Shown here in pieces: positions 11,870 through 20,684 of a stretch of 64,000 nucleotides of DNA. The stretch comes from Cladosporium sp. IMV 00045. Its lineage: Eukaryota; Ascomycota; Dothideomycetes; Cladosporiales; Cladosporiaceae. Numbering within the stretch: the stretch's first letter is position 1; each line of letters starts with the position of its first letter. The position numbers and the translations under genes are program-made. Location: contig MSJI02000906.1 of NCBI GenBank assembly GCA_001931905.2, positions 62,001-126,000 of the forward strand, read 5' to 3'. The notes under the pieces were generated by a model. It had not been told where the DNA came from. It saw only the letters and a list, made by a program, of their open reading frames with translations, and ran no database searches.

Positions 11870-13339
11870 CTACACCTTCCGATTCCTACACCCCCCAACC
11901 TCAACCTCAGCCACCTTCTCCCCCTCACCACTCTCCACCCCATTCACCTCAACCGCCTTCTTCCTCTCCGCAGCCGAGGGAGTCTTCCTGAACTTCGCCT
12001 CAATCTCCTCCTCCGTAAACCTCCTCGTCTTCGTCCTAAGCATATCCGCCAGCTCCCGCTGACTCATACCGATCTGGTCGCCCATGGGCACGAGGCGCGC
12101 GGCGAGGTACATGTAGTCCTTGCGCATGAGCTTGAACGTCATCATGAGGTAGTCGATGTTGTGGAAGACGAGGGCGCGGCCGTCGCGGTAGGCGGCTTTG
12201 CTTTCCAGGAAGTGCACGGGCTGCTCGCGCCAGTGGCGCCGCGGGTTGAGGTGGTGGCCTGTGTGGTAGCCGTCGTTGAAGCAGAAGCGGTTGCTCTGGG
12301 AGTGGGGTTAGTGGGGTGGGAAGAGGGAGAGGGAGGGGTTTGGGCGTACTGGCACGTCGACTAGGGTTATGCTGGAGCGGAAGTCGGAGTCGGGTTCGAG
12401 CTCGTCGACGAGGGCGTGCTGGCCCCAGTTTCCGATCATGAGGCCGAGTCGAAGCAGGCAGAAGGGGATTAGCAGGACGAAAGTCGAGGCGTGCGCATTG
12501 ACGTGGGCGGTCATGAAGTAGAGGAAAGCGTAGGCACCGTATTCGGATGCGGCGGATTGGAAGGCCAGTTTGTAGTTCCTCTTGCGCGCGAAGTAGAGTG
12601 GCAAATCGAGCCAGATGAGGAACAAGAAGCGGCCGACGTAGTGCGCGAAGTGCCAGATGTCGTCTCTCTGGTAGCGCAGAGTGGAAGAAAGATCGTTGGG
12701 CCCATTGCCTTCGACGTGGTGGTGCTTGACGTGGTGGTAGTAGTACGAGTCCCATGTGTGGCCCATCAGAGGTTCCAAGACGTATGGGAAGCAGAAGTCG
12801 AAGACAGCCCAGTCTTTGGAGAGTACGCCACCGTTGTGGATGTGGTTGTGCATCAAGAGAGTGAACGAGCCTGCGCACCAGAATGTGAAGGCCGTGTGGA
12901 TGATTCCGTGGATGTAGGAGAAGTTGTAGAAGAGGTACACCGCGCTGGGAAAATTGACGAATGTATAGAGGAGGATGTGCGTGAGGAAGACAATATCGGC
13001 CGGGTGGCGGACAATTTTTGAGGCCAGTCTTGCATATGGCCGGACGATGTACTCGTTGATGATGGGATGGATGTCCTTGTCGTCCCAAGTAACGAAGACA
13101 GTAGGCTGGAACTGGGCATGTGTCGGATCATTCAGTGCTCTCAGACGGTCCAAAGCGCCTTTGTCGGTCTTTAAGAGTTCTGTGTCATGTCTCTTCGCAT
13201 TGTCGATTTTCTCGGATTCCGCCGGAGATTCCAGAGTTTTTGATTGTGTTTGGTGGCCGGCCTTGTCGACATCGTTGAATAGATTCTGCAATACTACAAT
13301 GTCCGGCTCCGTGAGGTATGGATGTATAGTCGAAGCCAT
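11870..13339 (-). CDS. Membrane fatty-acid desaturase-like enzyme
   Basis: Exons 13339-12350 and 12295-11870 (54-bp intron, phase 0) give 471 aa. Three histidine boxes of the membrane desaturase/hydroxylase superfamily are present in order: HNHIHN, YYHHVKHHHVEGNG and GYHTGHHLNP, the last formed just downstream of the splice. They coordinate a di-iron centre. Hydrophobic helices flank the boxes (FLTHILLYTFVNFPSAVYLF, STFVLLIPFCLLRLGLMIG). The substrate cannot be assigned; an ER-membrane lipid is the natural guess. The C-terminus is hydrophilic and Lys/Glu-rich. The gene converges on the AAA ATPase, whose stop lies only 255 bp away. Confidence 0.85.
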
Positions 13340-14284
13340 CGCTCGTGATGGACCGGATAAAAATAACTACGACAAAAAAATATATTTACAAAATGGCTAA
13401 TGGAAAAAGAAGAATAGTGAGAAGGAAGTCGGTGCTGTTAAAAGGAGGCAGCATAACAGGCCGTGCGGATCTACGAATTTCAAAATAGCATGAAGGCACC
13501 AGCCGTCCAAGTCGAGCCCTGCTCTCTCTCTCTCTCTCTCCCTCCCCGGCGTCCGCCATGGTCAGAAACTCCGGCAGTCGGTCAGCGAGGAGGAAAAGCT
13601 TCCAGTGCAACTTGTCTTGTTTCGGCACTGGCCACGAGTCCACAATTATTGTGGGTTTCGTTGGAAAGATTAAGCGCGTCGAACAACTTTTATTTGTCCC
13701 CGCGTCTTGCGCCTGCAAGAGGCTTTTGGTGGTGTTGACATGCAACTAACATAGTCAAAGTGCCTAGGAAATGGCACTCTTTGCCAAAATACTCCTTGGA
13801 AAGATATCAAAGTGACAAGAATTGATCATGTCCTAGAGCATTCTTATTGTCTTTTGTTTTTTTTTTTTCCCGGCATTGCTTTAATATAGACCAGCCAACA
13901 GGCTTTCGGCAAGGCGGCTGGAGAAGAGCTTGTCTGTGTTCAAGCAACAACATTTCGACGTCCTTCCGAAGCAATACCTCGCAACCACGATGATTGCCAA
14001 TGATAAAGTGTATACCTCGTTCCAAAGCTATGAGAAGCCAACCTCGCGTTCCCATCGGACTTTTCTGCACAGAGACCTCGACTTTGGCTCCAGCTTGATG
14101 AGATCATGGGCAAAACTGTGGAATCATTCGAGGAAAAATGATGGATCACAAACACTTGCTAAATCAATACATATTTGAAGGTGACACGCACTAGGAATTC
14201 GCAAACAAAATCACACGTGTCTGCCTTGAAGCTCATACCTTGACAAAACTACTAATCGTACAAGTCAACTGGTCACCAAAAGCC
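13340..14284. other. Intergenic region with short microsatellites
   Basis: About 950 bp between divergent genes. It contains a (CT)n run at 13522-13540 in the desaturase promoter and a T tract at about 13857-13869. No supported gene. Confidence 0.55.
13522..13540. repeat. (CT)n microsatellite
   Basis: A pure CT dinucleotide run about 180 bp upstream of the desaturase ATG. Pyrimidine tracts of this kind are common in fungal promoters. Confidence 0.9.
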
Positions 14285-15288
14285 ATGACCGACAGAAACT
14301 CTCCAAGCCCAAGGTAAACAAGCCCAGACTCCCAATCTGACGAGTGTATCAACGAAGGATTCCAAAAGCTCTCGGATCGCCGTACAGAACTCCTCCAACA
14401 ACTCTTTATCGACCACCTCACAGTCGAAACCGCAGCTTCGCAGCTAGCTCTAGCCACCATCCCAAATCCGAACGTGGACATAGGGGACTGCGAGGACAAC
14501 CTCTGGGACTTATGGAGGACCATACCCATGTTTCTGAAAAAAGACCCAACCCGCGCGCAGAAGTGTGCTGATCTCATCATTGCAATCTCTGAGCTTCCTC
14601 CTGCTCTTACCAACTCGGGAGGGCAGCTGGTCATAGATGATGAGTCGAGGCGTGTCTGGGAGGATACACCTGCGCTTGGGTGGGAGATGAGTGAGCAGTG
14701 GAATGGTAAGTCCTACGGTCTAAGCGTTCCTTTCTAGTAGAACATAGGCAGCTGACAAACACCCCAGACGACTTTCCTACCGATCTTCCAGCACGAGAAA
14801 ACGCCGTTGAGTACTTCGTAGCGCGGAGCTTCGTCATCGCCGCGTTAATGAACCACAACGAGGAGCGCTTCAACTACAGCCTGCACATGCTGTGGACTTT
14901 TCGAGAAGCCTTGGAGACACCGCTGCCATCTCACGAGGTGGATTGCTTTATCCCAGGCGCGGCGAAGCTCATTGGAATCGCAGGCGAGAGGATTTGCTCC
15001 TGGCATTATGAGTTTGAGTCTGGGCCTCTGGTGGGTGCCCCTGGTAAGGGAGGCCCGTTGTGGAATGGATTGTATAGGTTTTGCAGAGAAAGATGGGAGT
15101 TTTGGCAATGTAGGTTTCTTGAATTGGCTGGCGATGCTCGGGTATGGGGTGTGGCTCGAGAGAAGGCAAGGGAGGCCGGGTTGGATATGAAAGAAATAGG
15201 AAACGCTGTGTACACGGATTTGCGAATGGTCTCGTGGCGAATTGTAGAGATGGACGGTATATCTTCGCGACTTATACAACCAAATTAG
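14285..15288 (+). pseudogene. DUF3632-family protein, 5' end interrupted by a stop
   Basis: The body matches fungal DUF3632 proteins of unknown function: DECINEGFQKLSDRR, LWDLWRTIPMFLKKD, GPLWNGLYRFCRERWEFW. The second exon begins at 14768 (intron 14706-14767, GTAAGT..CCCCAG, phase 1) and ends with TAG at 15286-15288. The open frame extends upstream to 14318 without any in-frame ATG. An ATG at 14285 is in the same frame and followed by a plausible start (MTDRNSPSPR), but TAA at 14315-14317 separates it from the body. Either a nonsense mutation has hit the gene, or a 5' exon is spliced in that I could not find. About 320 codons if read from 14285. Confidence 0.6.
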
Positions 15289-15804
15289 ATTAATATCCGT
15301 GAGTACATGAACGCATCCTTAATTCATGTGTGCCCCTTTCATCAGCTTCTACATTGGCTGTGAGAGACGTAGGCTGGTGAACGATACCTCACATAGTAGA
15401 AAGGCAGGTCGAGTAGCTTGAGGTGAGCAATCCATGTATCAAGAAAGCGACCTGTACAATAAAACGAAATGCGACTGTCATGTGATTCCTCTACACTAGT
15501 GGCCCCATCGAATTCCTTCGTCGTACAAATTCCAATCACGATCAACAAGCACAAGCTGATCCCCGCTGTGAAGGAATGGCCGGCGTCAGCTGAAAGTCGC
15601 TCCATCCTGGTCTATTTGACGTCTCGCGAAAACACAGCCACACCCTACATCTTACAGAATCCTGTTTCCGTTATCTTTTGCTGTCTTTGATATATACCAA
15701 GTGCAGCAACTCTGAACTGACCAACCCACCTATCCGTCACCATCCAAAGCCAGACTGAAGCACCATCAACAACATCCAACCATCCAACCCATCCACCACC
15801 AACA
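15289..15804. other. Intergenic region
   Basis: About 515 bp between two plus-strand genes. The last 150 bp is rich in CCAAC/CATCCA repeats, typical of a fungal 5' UTR. Confidence 0.5.
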
Positions 15805-16482
15805 ATGTCCCAACTCGCCCCCTTCAACCCGCCTCTAGGCCCCCAACCCGCCAACCCAGCCTTCTACTCCCCCACCGAAAGCACTCTCCAAATGAAAGAG
15901 AAAATCCTCTCCCTCTCCGGCGACAGCTTCACCATAACCACCGCCACCGGCAGTCCCGTATGCCAATGCACGGGCAAAGTCTTCTCCCTGCACGGCACCA
16001 AAGCCTTCACGGACATGCAGGGCGGGGAGCTCTTCACTGTGAAGAAGAAAATGCTGGCCTTGCACAAGAGTTTCGTGTGTGAAAGCCCTGCCGGCCACAG
16101 CTTTGAGGTCAAGGGGCATTTCTCTATCGGCTCGAGTAAGAGTAGTGTGCATTTCAAGAACGCGGCGGATGGTAAGGAGGTGCAGTTGGATTTGAAGGGG
16201 GATTGGTTCGATAGGAGTGCGTCGATTACGTTTGAGGGGAGGCCGGTGGCGGATGTTAAGAGGAAGTTTTTCAATGCGAGGGAACTGTTTGGGGATAAAC
16301 AGACGGTGAGTTTTACTGGCTTTCTTGATATCTGGAGCCCTTCCGGATTGATTTGCTTTTCCTGTTTTGTTGCTGGGGCTAACGATTTCTACTAGTACTT
16401 CGTCACCGTTGCGCCGAACGTCGATCTTACTTTGATCGCGGCAATTTGCGTCTGCTTGGACGAGCGCGAGAATGAGAAGTGA
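15805..16482 (+). CDS. LURP-one-related / Tubby C-terminal-like protein
   Basis: Exons 15805-16305 and 16396-16482 (90-bp intron GTGAGT..ACTAG, phase 0) encode 195 aa. The pattern of beta strands with MKEKILSLSGDSFTI, FTVKKKMLALHKSFVCE, FEVKGHFSIG and ITFEGRPVADVKRKFFNAR is that of the LOR/Tubby-like fold: a small barrel around a hydrophobic helix. Exon 2 supplies the final strand and helix (YFVTVAPNVDLTLIAAICVCLDE), which completes the fold and supports the splice. Fungal members are soluble or membrane-associated and their molecular function is not established. Confidence 0.8.
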
Positions 16483-16763
16483 TCAGAAAGCATCGAGGGA
16501 AGCTACGGCGGAAGAAACGGGCAGAATGCTTAATGACCTAATGATATAACGTTTGGCTGGTATGAGAAGCTGCTGGGGTCGTTTGATGAATTCAAAGTTG
16601 CATTATTCGCTCCTCATGTGCTGCCTTTATATCAGATGTACCAGAAAGTACCAGGTCTCATGAACTACTCCGGACATACTTCAGCTTCTTCTGTTTTCCG
16701 CAAGCCTTTGTATTCCAGCCCCTGGCAAGTGCGAACGCCTCCACCACCTACCCTTCCACCTCA

Positions 16764-18239
16764 CTAAACGCCCTTCACCCAGTCCATACCACTTTTGATA
16801 TCGCCATACCAAGCCATAAGAATATCCTCGTAATAGTAGGACCTCGGCTTCCACTGACCACGATCGCCCGCCTTGGGCAGAATGCTCTCGCCAGCCTTGA
16901 CATACGTGCTGGTCAAATTCAAGACCGGCAGGTTTTTCATTTTCTGCTTCTCCGCCTGACTGCATCGCGGCACGACATGCGACACGCCTTCTTTCTGCAT
17001 CTGCTTGAGGATCCGACACACCATCTGCGCGGTGGCGTCTGCGCCGAGCGTCCAGGAGGCATCCACGTAACCAATTGTCATGGCTGCGTTGGGCAAATCT
17101 TCCAGCATGACGCCTTTCCAGAAGTACTTGTTGCCAACGTCATAGGGCACGCCGTCGACGGAGACTTTCATGCCGCCGGCGATCTGAATTTTGAGACCCG
17201 TGGCGGTGACGATGATGTCGGGGTGGAGTTCTTGTCCAGACTGCAGTTTGATGGTGTCTTCGGTGATGGTATCGATGACGCCGGTGGCGATGCTGGACTT
17301 GCCTTCGCGTAGGGAGGCATAGAAGTCGCCATCTGGGCAGAAACACAGACGCTGTTGGAAGACGTTGTACTTCGGGGAGAAGTGGGGGTCGACGGAGCAG
17401 GTGGGTGGTAGTTCCTTCTTCGTGGCTCCCTTCACCATTTTCTTCGCGGTGCCTGGGCAGTACTTGAAGAATGTGACGAGCAAGAAGGGTATGAGGATCC
17501 ATTTGAAGCGGATGAGTCGGTAGGCCAGAGCGGCGGGCAGCCATGCTCGCATGAATTTCTCGGCTTTGTCTTCTGTTGGCTGGGAGAGGAGGTAAGAAGG
17601 GCTACGTTGGAGCATCGTGACATGGCTTGCATCCTTCGCGAGAACTGGTAGCAATGTCACAGCCGTAGCACCGGAGCCGATGATGACCACGTTCTTGTTT
17701 TTGTAGTCCAGGTCCTTCTTCCAGAATTGAGGGTGGACGACTTCGCCTTTGAAGTTGTCAATGCCGGGAATGACTGTCTGCAGCGGCTGCTCGTAGTCGT
17801 AGTAGCCCGTACAGAATTGAGCCCATCGAGCGCGAATCGTCTTCTTCGTCGAGCCATCAGCCGTGACATCGAACTTCCACGCCTTCTCCTCGCTAGACCA
17901 ATCAGCAGCGTCAACCCTGTGGTTGAAATGAATTCGCTTGTCAATGCCGTACATCTCTGCAGACTCTTTGACATATTTGATGATGAGATCGCCTTGGGCA
18001 ATGGAGGTGGTTTCGGTCCAGGCTCGCCAGGGAAATCCAAAGGTGTAGAGATCGGAATCAGAACGGAGACCCGGGTATTGGAAAAGGCTCCAGGTTCCGC
18101 CCATTTCGTGCCTTCCCTCCAGAATGATATAGCTGAGTTCAGGGTTGCGCTCTTGCAGACGATAAGCACAGTCAATTCCAGAGATGCCAGCACCGATGAT
18201 GACTACATCGTAGTCCGCTGTGTTTTGTACTGACGCCAT
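16764..18239 (-). CDS. Baeyer-Villiger-type flavin monooxygenase
   Basis: Single exon, 491 aa. An FAD-binding GxGxxG lies at residues 16-21 (GAGISG), an NADPH-binding motif at 188-193 (GSGATA), and the class B fingerprint FKGEVVHPQFW at 163-173 in between, close to the FxGxxxHxxxW(P/D) signature. Such enzymes insert oxygen next to ketones or oxidise S/N atoms using NADPH and O2. The region around residues 245-275 is hydrophobic (FKWILIPFLLVTFFKY) and may contact a membrane. No other biosynthetic genes are adjacent, so I infer a stand-alone catabolic or detoxifying role. Confidence 0.88.
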   Translation of the reverse strand: MASVQNTADYDVVIIGAGISGIDCAYRLQERNPELSYIILEGRHEMGGTWSLFQYPGLRSDSDLYTFGFPWRAWTETTSIAQGDLIIKYVKESAEMYGIDKRIHFNHRVDAADWSSEEKAWKFDVTADGSTKKTIRARWAQFCTGYYDYEQPLQTVIPGIDNFKGEVVHPQFWKKDLDYKNKNVVIIGSGATAVTLLPVLAKDASHVTMLQRSPSYLLSQPTEDKAEKFMRAWLPAALAYRLIRFKWILIPFLLVTFFKYCPGTAKKMVKGATKKELPPTCSVDPHFSPKYNVFQQRLCFCPDGDFYASLREGKSSIATGVIDTITEDTIKLQSGQELHPDIIVTATGLKIQIAGGMKVSVDGVPYDVGNKYFWKGVMLEDLPNAAMTIGYVDASWTLGADATAQMVCRILKQMQKEGVSHVVPRCSQAEKQKMKNLPVLNLTSTYVKAGESILPKAGDRGQWKPRSYYYEDILMAWYGDIKSGMDWVKGV

Positions 18240-19136
18240 CGTAGTGGTGAGTGGCGGTCAGGAGTACTGCGTTGCCTATAGCCTACGAGAATGAAAAATT
18301 GGGTGGCCCGTATTTTAACGTCAATGAGACAGAGCTGGGAAGTAGAGAAGACTGACACACTCCAGCCCCAGGTAAGGAAGTGAAATGGATGATGGGAAAG
18401 TCAATAATAAGTCGACTCCTAGGCATCATACGAATCTCAACGGAGCCTCGGCTCGGATCTGGTTCGTACGAGGGTACGAGCTAACGAATAGAGGATCGCC
18501 CTTTCCCCGGCCCCACACTCATCTCCATCGCTGCCACAGCTGCCGGGTGGCGTGCCCCGACCACCGTTGCACATTTTCTGCATAAGATAGGGATATCATG
18601 CATAGACCGTTGCGTTAAGCATTGCGCTCACAGGTTGTTCCATGCTCATCTAAAAGCCAAAGAGTCTCACCGACAGGCGAATATACATGCTTATAGTTGA
18701 ACTATTTCGCAGGCAGATCAGTCGAGATTGATACTTAACGTCCCACAGTATCTCCTGGGTTCTCTTTGACTCGCGCCAACAGATCAGCTCATCCGGAAAC
18801 CCACCGTGATGCAATGGTTCAAAGTGACTTCATCTTCAAGAAATTGAACGGCAACTAAATGTTTGCCAGATTTGTTTTGGGCAATGCATAATCATGAGTT
18901 CCAGAGCCACGACCACAGAAGCCGATTCTTATCCGCGATACGACGATCAGACAAGATCTCGGTTCGCACTAAGGGTGCATGTAAGGTTCAGGGAGTGACC
19001 GCACGACTGACTTCATCCTTGGAGGGTCGGTACTTGATACTGATGCTCTTCTCTCGAAAAGAAATTTAAACCAAAGCCTGTGAATTCTCGACTTTCTCTC
19101 GCAATGGACCTTCGTTCCAAGATACGAAGCAACAGC
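18240..19136. other. Intergenic region
   Basis: About 900 bp upstream of the monooxygenase gene. No coding sequence or structured element is supported. Confidence 0.5.
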
Positions 19137-19277
19137 CTACTCCTTCCCGAAATGCATCGTCTGTCCAATGAATTGCCTGTTGTTGGATCCACCGCTTTGG
19201 TTGTAGTTATGCTGAGTACCTGTGCCAGTATTGACATTCTGTGGGCCACTCCCAGGATAGACAATGTCTGCAGTCAT
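19137..19277 (-). CDS. 46-aa Asn/Gln/Gly-rich ORF (possible terminal exon)
   Basis: ATG at 19277, TAG at 19139-19137. The peptide begins MTADIVYPGS and continues with GPQNVNTGTGTQHNYNQ, SGGSNNRQFIG and QTMHFGKE. Its pseudo-repeats of Asn-x-Gly and Gln-x-x, ending in a Gly-His/Phe-rich tail, resemble in composition the short amyloid-signalling tails found at the ends of ascomycete NLR-associated proteins. That link is inference; I cannot assign a class. An in-frame stop lies nine codons above the ATG, so it is either a tiny gene or the last exon of the decayed gene on the same strand at 19428-19871. Confidence 0.4.
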   Translation of the reverse strand: MTADIVYPGSGPQNVNTGTGTQHNYNQSGGSNNRQFIGQTMHFGKE

Positions 19278-19427
19278 AAAACTATAACAACATGAACATC
19301 AATCAATACAAGCTCTACCATCAATCTGTTGGATATTCGCGCGGAGAGCGCCACACGCACATCCTTGCTCAACCTTTCTCATCCGAATATACCACCCTGA
19401 TAACGAACAAGCAATGTCCCATGCGAG

Positions 19428-19871
19428 TCATCGTTCTGTGTGATCTGCAAGAGCATGGGTAGGGATCCAGCATGGTCGAAAATGTAACGTGGGTAGAGTA
19501 TCTCGCGGCGCGCGTCGATGCTTGATGGTCTGTTGTGATCGAGCCATTTCGCCAGTCACTCCGCGACACTCTTTGACATTATGGTGTAGTAGGTCAAAGA
19601 TATACTTGTCTGCAAGCTGGAGCATGAACCACGCGTTCGCTGTGGTGATCTTGTAGCCGCTGTTGTCGAGGCGGTCGTGGAAGAGCTGAAGCCAGAGCTT
19701 AGACGGCACCAGGTCAAAGGTGTATTTGCATGCGAGCTGAGCAGGTTGCGAGTCTGTGGCTTGATGTCGTCGAGGCGGTCGCTTCGTCGCCGCCAGGTCA
19801 TCGTCTTTGAGCTCGTGATCGGATTTCTATTTGTCACGGTATGCGGGCGTGAAGATCTTCTGGAAGTAGCC
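19428..19871 (-). pseudogene. Decayed BTB/POZ-like gene fragment
   Basis: From 19871 downwards one frame reads GYFQKIFTPAYRDK, an in-frame TAG at 19829-19827, then KSDHELKDDDLAA, LACKYTFDLVPSKLWLQLF and NAWFMLQLADKYIFDLL. The LKDDDLAA and LADKYIFDL blocks resemble the second half of fungal BTB/POZ domains. There is no start codon or upstream half in frame, and the reading degrades after about 19560. I take it as a pseudogene remnant; the BTB assignment is tentative. Confidence 0.4.
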
Positions 19872-20220
19872 GCATCCCGTTGGCTATGGCAATGATCGCT
19901 GTTCTTGGAGTGGTCTTTTTTTGAGAATTTCGGTGACCGGATTGAGCGTCTTCGTGCGGGACAGATCGATGGTCGGTAATGGCGAAACATCGAGCAGTCG
20001 CGATCGCTTATGTGGCGTTTGCATTGTCGACGGTGTCCTTGCAGTCGCTCATGCCCTTGTTGTGCCGACTTGATTGTATGACTTGCTCGGGACTGAACCG
20101 CAACCCAATTCGGACCTGGCTCGTCTGGATATCACTGGTCAGTACGTTTTCCACCATACTGCTTGTGAGTGATGTTACCTCTCATTTTCCATGAATCTCC
20201 TTGACGTCCTGTCACTTCTC

Positions 20221-20231
20221 CCCCCCCCCCC
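20221..20231. repeat. C homopolymer followed by (CT)n
   Basis: A run of eleven C bases followed by a short CT stretch, about 100 bp beyond the hairpin repeats that lie 3' of the helicase gene. Confidence 0.9.
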
Positions 20232-20323
20232 TCTCTCTCCCTGATATACCTCGCTCGCCTGGGGGCTCGCTTGTGTTTTCACACTTGCCGCCCCGGCCGC
20301 GAGGTGTTAGTGTTTTTTTTCTT

Positions 20324-20351
20324 CTTTGAAGGGAAGTTGATCCCTTCAAAG
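20324..20351 (-). repeat. Perfect 11-bp hairpin, 3' of the helicase gene
   Basis: The inverted arms CTTTGAAGGGA (20324-20334) and TCCCTTCAAAG (20341-20351) pair without mismatch around a 6-nt loop. It is followed in the sense direction by an A-rich stretch. It lies about 335-360 nt past the helicase stop codon, so it could belong to the 3' UTR. Confidence 0.85.
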
Positions 20352-20355
20352 GCAT

Positions 20356-20456
20356 CGGGGTTCTTCATGCTTACTCCCCGGGAAACGCACTGGAGTTCTT
20401 CATGCTGACTCTCCAGGAAACGCACAGGGTTATTCAGGCTAACTCCCAGAAACGCC
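20356..20456 (-). repeat. Three tandem 32-35 bp hairpin repeats, 3' of the helicase gene
   Basis: Three head-to-tail units (20356-20389, 20390-20424, 20425-20456), each ending on the plus strand with GGAAACGCA or a close variant. Each can fold. The outer stems differ but keep pairing (CGGG/CCCG, CTGGA/TCCAG, then GG/CC extended by wobbles), while the interior GTTCTTCATGCT is conserved in two units and diverged in the third. In the sense direction an unpaired A or GA sits at the same place in each. Confidence 0.75.
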
Positions 20457-20684
20457 GGACAAGTCTGTCGTCTGTGTATCTTGATCAGCAGCTGCTCAAT
20501 ATATTGGAACAAGATTTTCTTACCATGCAATGCTCATGACTGTGTTGGCGGCCGGCGAGGCAGACGTGGTGGCGACCCTGCGAGAATGTCAGCGACTGTC
20601 CCAGAGCAAGATCACCCTTGAGACTTACCCAGCTCAATTTCCTTCTGGATTTGCGTCTGGCTCGCTCATGGTCACCTCCGGGGC

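Noticed and set aside
11134..11943. Long minus-strand open frames opposite the AAA ATPase
   Set aside because: They are shadows of the GC-rich coding strand, with no domain and unlikely composition.
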